A DNA stretch of 37,839 bases from Treponema sp. (GCA_024690865.1 JAILON010000119.1:1-37839); one strand, 5' to 3'; shown: positions 1 through 7,981, counted from the first letter of the stretch. Numbers and translations are program-made. Notes: generated by a model from the letters alone, not told the origin.

Positions 1-2
1 CA

Positions 3-35
3 ATCTACGAACAGATAATGAGCGTGGGTGACTAA
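3..35 (+). CDS. 3' end of an upstream gene (partial)
   Basis: The third frame is open from the window edge and reads IYEQIMSVGD before a TAA stop. A strong intrinsic terminator follows eight bases later, as expected at the end of a plus-strand transcription unit. Only ten residues are visible, so the product cannot be identified. Confidence 0.5.
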   Translation: MYEQIMSVGD

Positions 36-42
36 AAGGAGG

Positions 43-73
43 GCAGGGGGGCGCACCCCCTGCTTTTTTTTTT
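43..73 (+). terminator. Intrinsic terminator of the upstream gene
   Basis: A perfect 8-bp GC-rich stem (GCAGGGGG with CCCCCTGC) closes a 5-nt loop and is followed by ten T residues. It lies just after the stop codon at position 35. Confidence 0.92.
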
Positions 74-158
74 CCATAAAAGATGGACAAGAGTTTTTGG
101 CACCGTTTTTTTTAATCCCTGTCAGTTGCTGAAGCTTGCAAGCGCTGTCGGAGGACAT

Positions 159-184
159 AAAAAAAGACCCCTTTGCAAGGGGCC
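159..184 (-). terminator. Terminator of tRNA-Gly(UCC)
   Basis: On the minus strand an 8-bp stem (GGCCCCTT with AAGGGGTC, one G.U pair) closes a 3-nt loop and runs into seven T residues. It starts a few bases after the 3' end of the tRNA gene, giving a single-gene tRNA transcription unit. Confidence 0.85.
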
Positions 185-189
185 TTGAG

Positions 190-262
190 AGCGGTAGAAG
201 GGAGTCGAACCCTCGTCTCCAGCTTGGAAGGCTGGGGTAATGAGCCGTTATACGACTACCGC
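190..262 (-). tRNA. tRNA-Gly, anticodon UCC
   Basis: The minus strand folds as a full cloverleaf. The acceptor stem pairs GCGGTAG with CTACCGC and the discriminator is U. The anticodon loop CTTCCAA sits on a CCAGC/GCTGG stem, and the T loop TTCGACT is canonical. The 3' CCA is not encoded. It has its own promoter (TTGACA/TATTAT) and terminator. Its T loop differs from that of the two tRNA-Gly(GCC) copies elsewhere in the window. Confidence 0.97.
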
Positions 263-277
263 ACAAGCGATAATATG

Positions 278-306
278 ATAATAAAGAGTTTCAAAACTTT
301 TGTCAA
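278..306 (-). promoter_or_regulatory. Promoter of tRNA-Gly(UCC)
   Basis: On the minus strand a perfect -35 box TTGACA (301-306) is followed by a 17-bp spacer and TATTAT (278-283). Transcription would start around 270, a few bases before the mature tRNA 5' end. Confidence 0.85.
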
Positions 307-438
307 GTGGCTTCGACGGAAAATTTGTTTTTTTATACAATCCTGCCACACAGGAAATGAAACGTATGGGGACACCCCGCGGGAACTGCCAGCGGAGCGT
401 CAAGGCTAATACGTTCCCGTGTGTACCAGCTCGGCAAA

Positions 439-467
439 TTGATATAAAATCCCCTTTGTGCTATACT
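439..467 (+). promoter_or_regulatory. Sigma70-type promoter of the purine permease gene
   Basis: TTGATA (439-444), a 17-bp spacer and TATACT (462-467) make a near-consensus promoter. Its -10 box overlaps the first possible ATG at 458, so that codon lies upstream of the predicted transcript start near 474. This supports the downstream ATG at 509. The resulting leader of about 35 nt is too short for a purine riboswitch. Confidence 0.78.
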
Positions 468-508
468 CTGCTCACAGTAAATCCAAGAGGAGGATTCTTG
501 TATCTTTT

Positions 509-1819
509 ATGGAAAAGTTCTTTAAACTAAAGGAGCGCGGCAGTACCGTCAGCCGCGAAGTCGTCGCTGGATTGACCACCTTTTTGGCCATGTCCTACAT
601 TCTTGCCGTCAATCCCGGCATCCTGTCGGCCTCCGGCATGCCATGGGGGAGCGTGTTTACCGCAACTGCCATTTCGTCTGCCATAGCGACGCTCGTCATG
701 GCCCTGTGCGCCAACTTGCCGGTCGCCCTTGCCCCAGGACTGGGACTGAACGCATTCTTTACCTATACTGTCGTCCTTGGAATGGGCTGCAGCTGGCAGT
801 TTGCCCTCACAGCTGTCCTTCTTGAAGGAATTTTGTTTATCGTGCTTTCGCTTGTGGGCATCCGTGAAGCCATCATCCGTTCCATTCCTGCGGGCCTGCG
901 GAAGGCCGTTGCGGTAGGAATCGGCCTGTTCATCACGCTGATTGGCCTTGCCAATGCGGGCATCGTCGGAACCGACACGGGGACGCTCATCGGTTTTGAA
1001 AGCTTCACCTCCAACCACGCCACCGCGATTGTGGCCGCCCTCGGCCTGGTCATTACGATTGTCCTTTTTGTGCTTAAAGTTCCCGGTGCCATACTGCTGG
1101 GCATCGTAATCACCACGATAATCGGCATTCCCTTCGGCGTGACCTCGATTCCCGACGGTTGGAAGCCCTTCTCGTCCCCGGAGGCCCCCCTGCTGTTCAA
1201 GTTTGAGTGGCAGAACGTGCTGACCTTGAAGTTTTTCGTGGTGTTCTTTACCTTCCTGTTCACCGATATGTTCGACACGATTGGAACCCTGATGGGAGTG
1301 GCGGAGCAGGCCGGTCTGAAGGACAAGGACGGCAATATCGTCAACGCCAAGCAGGCCCTCCTTTCCGATGCGATTGGAACGGTCGCTGGAGCCTGTCTCG
1401 GAACTTCTACTGTGACCAGCTTTGTCGAGTCTACGTCAGGCGTGGCCGCCGGAGGACGGACGGGACTGTCTTCTGCCGTGACTGCGCTCCTGTTCCTGGT
1501 TGCGCTCTTCCTCAGCCCGCTGTTTGCCCTTGTTCCCTCTGCGGCGACTGCGCCCGCACTGATTTTTGTCGGCTATCTGATGATGAAGTCCGTCACGACG
1601 ATTGACTTTGCCGACCCGACGGAGGGAATCCCCGCCTTCATCACGATCATGGTCATGCCCTTCTCCTATTCGATTTCCAACGGAATCGTGTGGGGCGTCA
1701 TAGCCTATGTCCTCTGCAAAGTCGCGGGCAAGAAGGCGAAGGACATTCCCGCCGTTACCTGGGTGCTTGCCGCGATCTTTGTTGCGGACATCATCTTCGA
1801 GGCTGTCAAGGCCGCCTGA
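509..1819 (+). CDS. NCS2-type purine permease, AzgA/PbuG-like (guanine/hypoxanthine uptake)
   Basis: This is a polytopic inner-membrane transporter of 436 residues, predicted to import purine bases by proton symport. It reads as the AzgA/PbuG branch of the nucleobase-cation symporters throughout. The N-terminal part has AMSYILAVNPGIL, followed by APGLGLNAFF in an early membrane segment. The middle has DMFDTIGTLMGVAEQAG, and the C-terminal half has GTSTVTSFVESTSGVAAGGRTGL. Length is close to the usual 430-450 residues. The frame is open from 458, but the promoter's -10 box covers that ATG. The start at 509 lies 15 nt after AGAGGAGG, a rather long spacing, and begins MEKFFKL as relatives do. 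The gene is monocistronic and followed by a repeat array and a bidirectional terminator. The family is clear; the exact base transported is not. Confidence 0.95.
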   Translation: MEKFFKLKERGSTVSREVVAGLTTFLAMSYILAVNPGILSASGMPWGSVFTATAISSAIATLVMALCANLPVALAPGLGLNAFFTYTVVLGMGCSWQFALTAVLLEGILFIVLSLVGIREAIIRSIPAGLRKAVAVGIGLFITLIGLANAGIVGTDTGTLIGFESFTSNHATAIVAALGLVITIVLFVLKVPGAILLGIVITTIIGIPFGVTSIPDGWKPFSSPEAPLLFKFEWQNVLTLKFFVVFFTFLFTDMFDTIGTLMGVAEQAGLKDKDGNIVNAKQALLSDAIGTVAGACLGTSTVTSFVESTSGVAAGGRTGLSSAVTALLFLVALFLSPLFALVPSAATAPALIFVGYLMMKSVTTIDFADPTEGIPAFITIMVMPFSYSISNGIVWGVIAYVLCKVAGKKAKDIPAVTWVLAAIFVADIIFEAVKAA

Positions 1820-1823
1820 CAAG

Positions 1824-2065
1824 GCTGCCGGAGCCAGCCGGCTAGCTTGCTGGAGCCGGGCTGGTAGCTTGTCAGAGCCAGTTCGGCAGCTTGCCAGAGT
1901 CAGTCTGCAAGCTGTCAGAGCCTGTCTGGCAGCTTGCCAGAGACAGTCTGACAACTTGCCAGAGTCTGTCTGGCAACTTGCCAAAGCTAGTCTGCCAACA
2001 TTGCCAGAGTCAGTCTGCCAACGTTGGCAGAGTCAGTCTGCTAACGTGTCAGAGCCGGTCTGCTA
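1824..2065 (+). repeat. Array of eleven imperfect 22-bp tandem repeats with internal dyad symmetry
   Basis: Eleven units of 21-23 bp follow one another without spacers, starting at 1824, 1845, 1867, 1889, 1911, 1932, 1954, 1976, 1998, 2021 and 2044. A core unit reads GCTTGCCAGAG then TCAGTCTGGCA. Within a unit TTGCCAGA can pair with TCTGGCAA across a 5-nt loop. Between units TCTGGCA pairs with TGCCAGA across three bases. Positions 2014-2031 form a perfect 18-bp palindrome. Units diverge more at the left end (1824-1866). The array fills most of the 364-bp gap (1820-2183) between two convergent genes. The reading frames across it are open in places, but the 22-bp period shifts frame every unit and no ribosome binding site is seen, so it is not treated as coding. 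Confidence 0.85.
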
Positions 2066-2102
2066 ATGTGCAACAGTATGTCCGCGCGCACTGCAGGACA
2101 TG

Positions 2103-2140
2103 AAAAAGGGCTTGCTACTTTGTGTAACAAGCCCTTTTTT
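2103..2140. terminator. Bidirectional intrinsic terminator between convergent genes
   Basis: AAAAAGGGCTTG and CAAGCCCTTTTTT flank a 13-nt loop, giving a 7-bp GC-rich stem with an A tract on one side and a T tract on the other. It can stop transcription of the purine permease gene on plus and of the thrC-deaminase operon on minus. Confidence 0.9.
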
Positions 2141-2183
2141 ACGTATCCCATGCTGGAGGTGGATTCGCACCCAAGCTCCGCTG

Positions 2184-2681
2184 CTACATATTTTCGTAGG
2201 TTTGAACGGTATCTTCCAGATGCTCTATCGTTATTCCGGCTTCCTTGAACATTGACAGGGAGTCTCCCTCGTCGTGGTAGTGTTTTTCGCAGACCACGCG
2301 ACGTATTCCGCAGTTTATAATCAGCATGGCGCAGGTGCGGCAGGGGGTCATCTTGCAGTAGAGCGTTCCGCCGTCTATCGAAATGCCCCGCTTGGCTGCC
2401 TGGCAGATTGCATTCTGCTCGGCGTGCACCGTCCGTACGCAGTGCTGCGTGATGGAGCCGTCCGAGTGAATCATCTTTCGCATCAGGTGTCCTGCCTCGT
2501 CGCAGTGGGGCAGGCCGGCGGGACTTCCGACGTATCCTGTGACGAGGATCTGGTTGTCCTTTGCTATGACGCAGCCGCTCCGTCCCCTGTCGCAGGTCGC
2601 CCGTTTCGCGATTGTGCGGCAGACTTCCATAAAGTACTCGTCCCAGGTGGGACGGACGTATGTTTCAGTCTGTGCAGCCAT
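2184..2681 (-). CDS. Deoxycytidylate (dCMP) deaminase, ComEB-like
   Basis: The 165-residue cytosolic enzyme is predicted to deaminate dCMP to dUMP, feeding thymidylate synthesis. The zinc site of the cytidine/deoxycytidylate deaminase fold is intact. HAEQNA supplies a His ligand at 86 and the catalytic Glu at 88, and PCRTC supplies Cys 114 and 117. The N-terminal half has the SGCVIAKDNQILVTGYVGSP strand-turn typical of dCMP deaminases, and the inserted HCDEAGH segment also fits. An AGGAG ribosome binding site lies 5-9 bases before the ATG. The gene starts 15 nt after thrC, so the two probably form an operon ended by the terminator at 2103-2140. A function in DNA uptake, sometimes implied by the ComE name, is not suggested here. 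Confidence 0.94.
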   Translation of the reverse strand: MAAQTETYVRPTWDEYFMEVCRTIAKRATCDRGRSGCVIAKDNQILVTGYVGSPAGLPHCDEAGHLMRKMIHSDGSITQHCVRTVHAEQNAICQAAKRGISIDGGTLYCKMTPCRTCAMLIINCGIRRVVCEKHYHDEGDSLSMFKEAGITIEHLEDTVQTYENM

Positions 2682-2696
2682 AAAGACTCCTGTTCG

Positions 2697-4109
2697 CTAG
2701 AGGTTTGAAACAAGCCAGTCTTTGAAGGATTTGTAATCCTTCGACATGGGTATGGAATTGTCCTTGAGCCGCATGACCCGTTCCAGGCTTTCCGGCATGC
2801 TGGGGATGCGTCCCACTGCATCTTGGACAGTGGCGCCGAACTTCGTCGGATGCGCCGTTTCAAGCACGATTCCGACGGACTTGCCCTTGACGACGTCGTC
2901 TGCCCATGAGGGGACGCTGGGCGTCAGGCCGGGCTTGTTTATGTCGCCTTTGAAACCGCCGACAATCCTTTCCATGTCGCCGCTGCGCATATCGTTCCAT
3001 GCCTTCCAACCGATTGCCCCGTGGGGGTCGATGATGTAGCCCGTCTTGTCGTTGCACTTCTTGATTGCCTCGGTCGTGCCGGCGTCGTCCGTCCAGTAGG
3101 AGGCGAACAGCTGGCGCACCTGGTCCAGGCTGTACATGGAGACGATGCGCTCGTAGTTGCTGGGGGCGCCCACGTCCATCGCATTGGCGAGGGTCGGCAG
3201 GGACTCCCGTGCCTTGTATTCGCCCGTTGCAATCCAGTCGGGGACCGTATGGTTGGCGTTCGTAGCGGCGACAAAGCCCTTGATGGGGGCTCCCATTTCG
3301 CGGGCGATGAGTCCGCTGGTCAAATTTCCGAAGTTGCCGCTCGGTACTATCGTGATTATGGAAGCATCGTCTATCTTGCTGTCGTGGGGAATCCTGTTCT
3401 TGACCACCAGCGATGAGTACATGTAGTAGAAGCTCTGGGGAAGCAGGCGGGCGATGTTGATTGAGTTTGCCGACGAGAGGCGGAACTTCTTGCGGAGCTC
3501 CATGTCGGTGAATGCCGTTTTGACCAGCTTCTGGCAGTCGTCGAAATTCCCCTTGACCTTGAGGGCCCGCACGTTGCCGTCAAAGGTCGTCAGCTGCTTT
3601 TCCTGCAGGGGGGAAATCTTGCCGTCGGGGAAGAGGATCGTCACGTCTATGCCCGGCACGTTGTGGAATGCGCTTCCCACTGCCGACCCGGTGTCGCCAC
3701 TGGTTGCAACGAGGATGTGCAGGTTGTCGTCCGCCCCCCTGTTGAAGTATGACATGACCCGCGCCATGAAGCGCGCCCCGAAGTCCTTGAAGGCGCAGGT
3801 GGGCCCATGGAACAGCTCCAGTATGTATGTTACCTTTTCAATGGGAACGATATGCGGAATGAAGGGGTAGGCATCTTGGATGATTGACTCGAGGTCCGAG
3901 TCGGGAATCTCTCCCTCTACGTAGGGCTTCGCCATCACGTAGGCGATTTCGCGGAAGGAAGGTTCTGGCGTCCGCTCGATGTAGGCCCTGTCGATCTTTG
4001 GAAATGAAGTTGGAATGTAAAGTCCACCGCTTGAAGCATTCATGCCGTTCATGACGGCCGTCTTGAAGTCAACTTTGACGTTTTTGTCCCGTGTGTCTGT
4101 GTATATCAT
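2697..4109 (-). CDS. thrC: Threonine synthase
   Basis: This PLP-dependent cytosolic enzyme converts O-phosphohomoserine to threonine, the last step of threonine synthesis. The 470 residues match the longer, E. coli/yeast-type branch. The PLP lysine is K108 in GPTCAFKDFGARF. ATSGDTGSA follows, and PSGNFGNLTSG is the phosphate-binding loop. The N-terminal MIYTDTRDKNVKVDFKTAV segment is also typical. The ATG at 4109 is preceded by GAGGA about 11 nt upstream. A promoter lies at 4156-4184, and the dCMP deaminase gene follows after 15 nt. No other threonine gene (hom, thrB) is in the window. Confidence 0.96.
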   Translation of the reverse strand: MIYTDTRDKNVKVDFKTAVMNGMNASSGGLYIPTSFPKIDRAYIERTPEPSFREIAYVMAKPYVEGEIPDSDLESIIQDAYPFIPHIVPIEKVTYILELFHGPTCAFKDFGARFMARVMSYFNRGADDNLHILVATSGDTGSAVGSAFHNVPGIDVTILFPDGKISPLQEKQLTTFDGNVRALKVKGNFDDCQKLVKTAFTDMELRKKFRLSSANSINIARLLPQSFYYMYSSLVVKNRIPHDSKIDDASIITIVPSGNFGNLTSGLIAREMGAPIKGFVAATNANHTVPDWIATGEYKARESLPTLANAMDVGAPSNYERIVSMYSLDQVRQLFASYWTDDAGTTEAIKKCNDKTGYIIDPHGAIGWKAWNDMRSGDMERIVGGFKGDINKPGLTPSVPSWADDVVKGKSVGIVLETAHPTKFGATVQDAVGRIPSMPESLERVMRLKDNSIPMSKDYKSFKDWLVSNL

Positions 4110-4155
4110 GGTAAAGCATCCTCATGCAACGAATTGCTTTGTAAAATAATGCAAA

Positions 4156-4184
4156 AGTTTAGCAGAATATGCATATAATTGCAA
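4156..4184 (-). promoter_or_regulatory. Promoter of thrC
   Basis: On the minus strand TTGCAA (4179-4184), a 17-bp spacer and TAAACT (4156-4161) precede thrC by about 45 nt. On the plus strand the same stretch contains a consensus TATAAT (4174-4179), a possible -10 for wzm, but no good plus-strand -35 is seen. Confidence 0.6.
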
Positions 4185-4209
4185 GTAGCCGTTTGCAGGA
4201 CTTGACAAA

Positions 4210-5100
4210 ATGATTCTTACTATGCAAAATATTTATATGGCAAGGGTTGTTGGAGGACAGAAGGAAAAGTGGACGAAGGTCATTTCTGCGCAGCAGGGAC
4301 TCCTAGACCTCCACTTGATGGATGTCGTTCATTATAGGGACCTTATTTTCCTGCTGATAAAGCGGGATTGGACCGTCACCTACAAGCAGACTGTTCTGGG
4401 CCCCCTCTGGTATGTGATGCAGCCCCTTATTTCCGCCGTGATGTACACCTTCGTGTTCGGAAAGCTCGCGGGGCTGGGGACGGATGGCATTCCCTACGTG
4501 CTTTTCTATTTTCCAGGCAACATGCTGTGGCTCTATTTCAACAAGTGCGTCACCTGTGGGGCGAACACCTTCATCGAAAACCGCAATGTATTCAGCAAGG
4601 TCTATTTCCCCCGGCTCTGTGTTCCCATCGCGGATGTCGTTGGACAGATCCTCCGGCTGCTGATACAGTTTGCCTGCCTGCTTTGCATCTATTTCTATTT
4701 TCTGGCGATTGGCACCCCCATCACCCCCTCTTGGAAAATTGCCTTTTTCCCCCTGCTTCTGCTGTGGATAGGCGGATTGGGAATGGGGTTGGGACTGATT
4801 TTGAGCGCGTTGACGACGAAATACCGCGATTTGAACAATCTGGTGACGTTCCTGATGCCGCTTGCCATGTACGTCACGCCCGTTGTCTATCCGCTTTCGC
4901 AGGCTCCTGAGAAATACAGGCTGTTTTTCATGATAAACCCGATGAGTGCGCCTGTCGAGGCTTTCCGTATATGGTTCTATGGGGCTGGCAATGTGACTCC
5001 GTCGATGTACGCCGTCAGTATTGCCGCCACCTGCGTCATCCTGTTTGTGGGTCTTGTCCTCTTTACCCGTGGCGAGCGCACCTTCGTTGATGTGATATAG
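4210..5100 (+). CDS. wzm: Wzm-type ABC-2 permease for polysaccharide export
   Basis: This 296-residue inner-membrane protein is the channel half of an O-antigen/teichoic-acid-type ABC exporter. A cytoplasmic N-terminal stretch contains DLHLMDVVHYRDLIFLLIKRD, then YKQTVLGPLWYVMQPL, the hallmark entry into the ABC-2 domain. About six hydrophobic segments follow. The segment NRNVFSKVYFPRLCVP is the conserved cytoplasmic loop, and the tail ends with TRGERTFVDVI. The start at 4210 has CAGGA nine bases upstream. ATGs at 4222 and 4237 are possible but lack a ribosome binding site. wzt follows after 8 nt, so both halves are co-expressed. The exported glycan is unknown; rhamnose genes at 29.7-33.3 kb could supply sugar precursors. 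Confidence 0.94.
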   Translation: MILTMQNIYMARVVGGQKEKWTKVISAQQGLLDLHLMDVVHYRDLIFLLIKRDWTVTYKQTVLGPLWYVMQPLISAVMYTFVFGKLAGLGTDGIPYVLFYFPGNMLWLYFNKCVTCGANTFIENRNVFSKVYFPRLCVPIADVVGQILRLLIQFACLLCIYFYFLAIGTPITPSWKIAFFPLLLLWIGGLGMGLGLILSALTTKYRDLNNLVTFLMPLAMYVTPVVYPLSQAPEKYRLFFMINPMSAPVEAFRIWFYGAGNVTPSMYAVSIAATCVILFVGLVLFTRGERTFVDVI

Positions 5101-5108
5101 GTATAGGC

Positions 5109-6458
5109 ATGGGAAACAGCGATATTGCAATCAAGGTTTCACATCTCTCCAAGTATTACCAGCTTGGGGTCATAAACTCCGGTACGCTCAAGAAGGACAT
5201 TCAGTCCTGGTTCTATAAGAAGATGGGCAAGGAGGATCCCAATTCCAAACTTGATGCGACGGCTGACGGCAATGAGCTTGATGCCGACGGCTTCTGGGCC
5301 CTGCGTGACGTCGATTTCGAGGTGAAGAAGGGGGACCGGATCGGCATAATCGGCAAGAATGGGGCAGGAAAATCGACCCTGCTCAAGATGATAAGCCAGA
5401 TTTCAGCTCCGACCGGTGGCAAAATCTACATAAACGGAAAGGTTGCAAGCCTCCTTGAAGTGGGAACCGGCTTCAACCATGAGCTGACCGGCCGCGAGAA
5501 TGCCTACCTGAACGGTGCGATCCTGGGTATGAAGCGGAGCGAGGTTGACCGGAAGATAGACGGAATCATCGAATTCTCTGGAATCGGGCGCTATATCGAC
5601 ACTCCCGTAAAGCGCTACTCCAGCGGCATGTACGTCCGCCTCGCCTTTGCCGTTGCCGCCCACTTGGATTCCGACATCCTCATTGCCGATGAGGTGCTCG
5701 CCGTGGGCGATGCGGAATTCCAGAAGAAGGCATTGGGAAAGATGGACCAGCTTTCGCGGGGGGAAGGAAGGACCGTCCTCTTCGTGAGCCACAATATGGA
5801 TGCGGTGAAGTCCCTGTGCAACAAGGGAATAGTTCTGGACAAGGGAAAGCTCGTCTACAACTCTGACATATCTTCCGCGGCAAATTTCTACCTCGGCGAG
5901 GACAAATACCGGCAGCACAGCGACGTCCTGCGCTACGAGTTCGGCGACGGATTTTTCTTCCCCTGCGGAATCCTTTCCATCGAAAGCTTTTCGATTCTGG
6001 AGAATGGGGAGGAGGCCCCCTACCGCATAGATTGCGACGAAAATGCCCGCTATACCTTGAGGATCAAGGGAATCATGAAGAAGCCTACCGAGAACATCAT
6101 GATCTTCTACTCCATATTCAAGGGAAGCGAGAACATCTACACCACCGACATGTACAGCGGGGAAGGCATCAAGCCGGGCGACATTCCGGAAGGGCCATTC
6201 ACGCTCGAGTTTGACCTCCCCTTCAAATTCCTGATGACGGGGGAATATAGGATAAGCCTCACGGCTGACCTGCACGGATATGACTCCATCCTGCGCTATG
6301 AGCAGAACCGCTTGGATTTCGTTTTGATACGGGACTACCCGCCGCATCCTGTGTTTGGATATGAGCATCCGATGAACTACCTGAATGAGGAAGGTATCGG
6401 GAATTCCTGGCGGCCTGGGGTCCTTATGTTCAACAGCCGCGCGGTTCTGTTGAAATAA
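5109..6458 (+). CDS. wzt: Wzt-type ABC ATPase with C-terminal glycan-binding domain
   Basis: This 449-residue cytoplasmic ATPase powers the Wzm channel. Walker A is GKNGAGKST (82-90), the signature is SSGMY (171-175), Walker B is ILIADE (190-195), and the switch histidine is H228 in FVSHN. The family's LLEVGTGFNHELTGREN segment lies between Walker A and the signature. Residues from about 260 to the end form an extra domain rich in beta strands, matching the Wzt C-terminal module that recognises capped glycan ends in ABC O-antigen export. That extension separates it from teichoic-acid exporters such as TagH. A 20-residue insert rich in Asp and Glu occurs at about 40-60 before the ABC core. The gene follows wzm directly, with only a weak ribosome binding site. 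Confidence 0.94.
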   Translation: MGNSDIAIKVSHLSKYYQLGVINSGTLKKDIQSWFYKKMGKEDPNSKLDATADGNELDADGFWALRDVDFEVKKGDRIGIIGKNGAGKSTLLKMISQISAPTGGKIYINGKVASLLEVGTGFNHELTGRENAYLNGAILGMKRSEVDRKIDGIIEFSGIGRYIDTPVKRYSSGMYVRLAFAVAAHLDSDILIADEVLAVGDAEFQKKALGKMDQLSRGEGRTVLFVSHNMDAVKSLCNKGIVLDKGKLVYNSDISSAANFYLGEDKYRQHSDVLRYEFGDGFFFPCGILSIESFSILENGEEAPYRIDCDENARYTLRIKGIMKKPTENIMIFYSIFKGSENIYTTDMYSGEGIKPGDIPEGPFTLEFDLPFKFLMTGEYRISLTADLHGYDSILRYEQNRLDFVLIRDYPPHPVFGYEHPMNYLNEEGIGNSWRPGVLMFNSRAVLLK

Positions 6459-6474
6459 GTCGGCAGGAAGCGGA

Positions 6475-6503
6475 TTGCCCCCCCTTGCCCCTTGTCATAA
6501 AAT
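6475..6503 (+). promoter_or_regulatory. Probable promoter of the suf operon
   Basis: TTGCCC (6475-6480), a 17-bp spacer and TAAAAT (6498-6503) lie in the 112-bp gap after wzt. The predicted start near 6510 gives a leader of about 60 nt before sufB, which contains the hairpin at 6535-6555. The -35 box matches consensus at only four positions. Confidence 0.5.
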
Positions 6504-6534
6504 ACGCTATCTTTACCTAGTAACATAATAGAAA

Positions 6535-6555
6535 TTCCCGCGGGAGCAGCGGGAA
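6535..6555 (+). promoter_or_regulatory. Hairpin in the sufB leader
   Basis: TTCCCGC (6535-6541) and GCGGGAA (6549-6555) form a perfect 7-bp stem with a 7-nt loop, 15 nt before the sufB start. It has no T tract, so it is not a terminator. The bases AACC (6554-6557) could instead pair with GGTT (6563-6566), covering part of the ribosome binding site. Two exclusive folds are therefore possible. A regulatory role is inference. Confidence 0.5.
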
Positions 6556-6570
6556 CCCCCGAGGTTTGAG

Positions 6571-7980
6571 ATGGCTGAAAAGACAAAGGTCGCAGATATT
6601 GACCATTCCCTCTATGATTTCCGTTTTGCCGAGGACGAAAAAGACTTTTACAAGGTCCGCGCAGGATTGGACAAGTCTATCGTCACCCGCATCAGCGATG
6701 AGAAGCAGGATCCTGCCTGGATGCGGGAATGGCGGCTCAAATGCCTGGAGATTTACAATGAGACAAACGAGCCCGACTGGGGCCCGGACATCCGGGACTT
6801 GGACATTCAGAAGATTGTAACCTACGTCAAATCCAAGACTGCAATGGCGGCCAAATGGGAGGATGTTCCGAGCGACATAAAGGACACCTTTGAAAAGCTG
6901 GGAATCCCTGAGGCGGAACGGCAGAGCTTGGCCGGTGTTGGAGCCCAGTATGACAGTGAGCTGGTATACCACAATGTCAAGGATGAGGTGAGCGAACAAG
7001 GGGTAGTCTACACGGATTTTGAGAGCGCCCTCAAAGGTGAGTATGCTGACATGGTGAAGGAGTATTTCATGCACCTGGTTCCGCCTACCGACCATAAGTT
7101 TGCTGCTTTGCACGGTGCCTTGTGGAGCGGGGGTAGCTTCGTCTATGTGCCCAAAGGCGTCAAGGTCAAAATTCCCCTGCAGTCCTACTTCCGCCTGAAT
7201 GCCGCCGGGGCTGGCCAATTCGAGCACACGCTCATCATCGTGGACGAGGGGGCTGACCTGCACTTCATCGAGGGCTGTTCCGCGCCAAAATACAATGTAG
7301 CCAACCTGCATGCCGGCTGCGTTGAACTCTTTGTAAAGAAGGGGGCACACCTCCGCTACAGTACGATAGAAAACTGGTCCAAGAACATGTACAACCTGAA
7401 TACCAAGCGTGCCTTGGTGGATGAAGGTGCGACGATGGAATGGGTCTCTGGATCCTTCGGCAGCCATATTTCCTACCTGTATCCAACGACTATATTGAAG
7501 GGGGACCGCTCTCGCTGCGAGTTCACGGGAATTACGTTTGCTGGTTCCGGACAGAATTTGGACACAGGGGCCAAGATGATACATCTTGGGAAGCGGACGT
7601 CGTCGGTAATCAATACGAAATCAATCAGCAAGGGTGGTGGCATTTCGACCTACCGTTCGTCAATTGTCGTACAGCCATCCGCTGCCCATGCAAAGGCAAG
7701 TGTGGACTGCCAGAGCCTGATGCTGGACGACAGAAGCCGGTCGGATACGGTTCCTGCGATGAATATACTGACTGACGACTGCGATGTGGGACATGAGGCA
7801 AAAATAGGCCGCATCTCGAACAAGGCCGTGTTCTACTTGATGAGCAGGGGACTGTCGGAAGAGGAGGCGCGGGCCTTGATAGTCTCTGGGTTCGCCAATC
7901 CCGTCAGCAAGGAGCTCCCGCTTGAATATGCTGTGGAGATGAACAACCTTATTCGGCTTGAAATGAAGGGGACGTTGTGA
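6571..7980 (+). CDS. sufB: Fe-S cluster assembly scaffold subunit SufB
   Basis: SufB is the core of the SufBCD scaffold complex that builds iron-sulfur clusters in the cytosol. The 469 residues are of normal length. The right-handed beta-helix core begins near LWSGGSFVYVPKGVKV and includes EHTLIIVDEGADLHFIEGC. The cysteine expected to receive sulfur, equivalent to E. coli C405, is C380 in ASVDCQSLML. The matching glutamate is E409 in CDVGHEAKIGRI. The C-terminal segment FYLMSRGLSEEEARALIVSGF is diagnostic. GAGG lies 6 nt before the ATG. sufD follows after one base. Unusually, no sufC stands in front; the neighbour on that side is wzt, a different kind of ABC ATPase. Confidence 0.97.
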   Translation: MAEKTKVADIDHSLYDFRFAEDEKDFYKVRAGLDKSIVTRISDEKQDPAWMREWRLKCLEIYNETNEPDWGPDIRDLDIQKIVTYVKSKTAMAAKWEDVPSDIKDTFEKLGIPEAERQSLAGVGAQYDSELVYHNVKDEVSEQGVVYTDFESALKGEYADMVKEYFMHLVPPTDHKFAALHGALWSGGSFVYVPKGVKVKIPLQSYFRLNAAGAGQFEHTLIIVDEGADLHFIEGCSAPKYNVANLHAGCVELFVKKGAHLRYSTIENWSKNMYNLNTKRALVDEGATMEWVSGSFGSHISYLYPTTILKGDRSRCEFTGITFAGSGQNLDTGAKMIHLGKRTSSVINTKSISKGGGISTYRSSIVVQPSAAHAKASVDCQSLMLDDRSRSDTVPAMNILTDDCDVGHEAKIGRISNKAVFYLMSRGLSEEEARALIVSGFANPVSKELPLEYAVEMNNLIRLEMKGTL

Positions 7981-7981
7981 T

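Noticed and set aside
439..508. Purine riboswitch in front of the permease gene
   Set aside because: The predicted leader is only about 35 nt and shows no three-way junction or conserved riboswitch core.
1824..2065. The 22-bp array as a CRISPR
   Set aside because: The units abut without spacers, diverge from one another and have no cas genes nearby.
1436..2103. Three open frames through the 22-bp repeat array
   Set aside because: The repeat unit is not a multiple of three, so each frame is a by-product of a stop-poor repeat. There is no ribosome binding site and two of the frames overlap the permease gene.
2141..2183. tRNA-like T arm on the minus strand (GGTG-CGAATC-CACC)
   Set aside because: The loop has six bases, and no acceptor, D or anticodon arm can be built around it; it lies directly after the deaminase stop codon.
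5403..6368. Long open frames antisense to wzm and wzt
   Set aside because: The sense strand encodes recognisable ABC transporter motifs throughout. The antisense products match no family and have no ribosome binding site.
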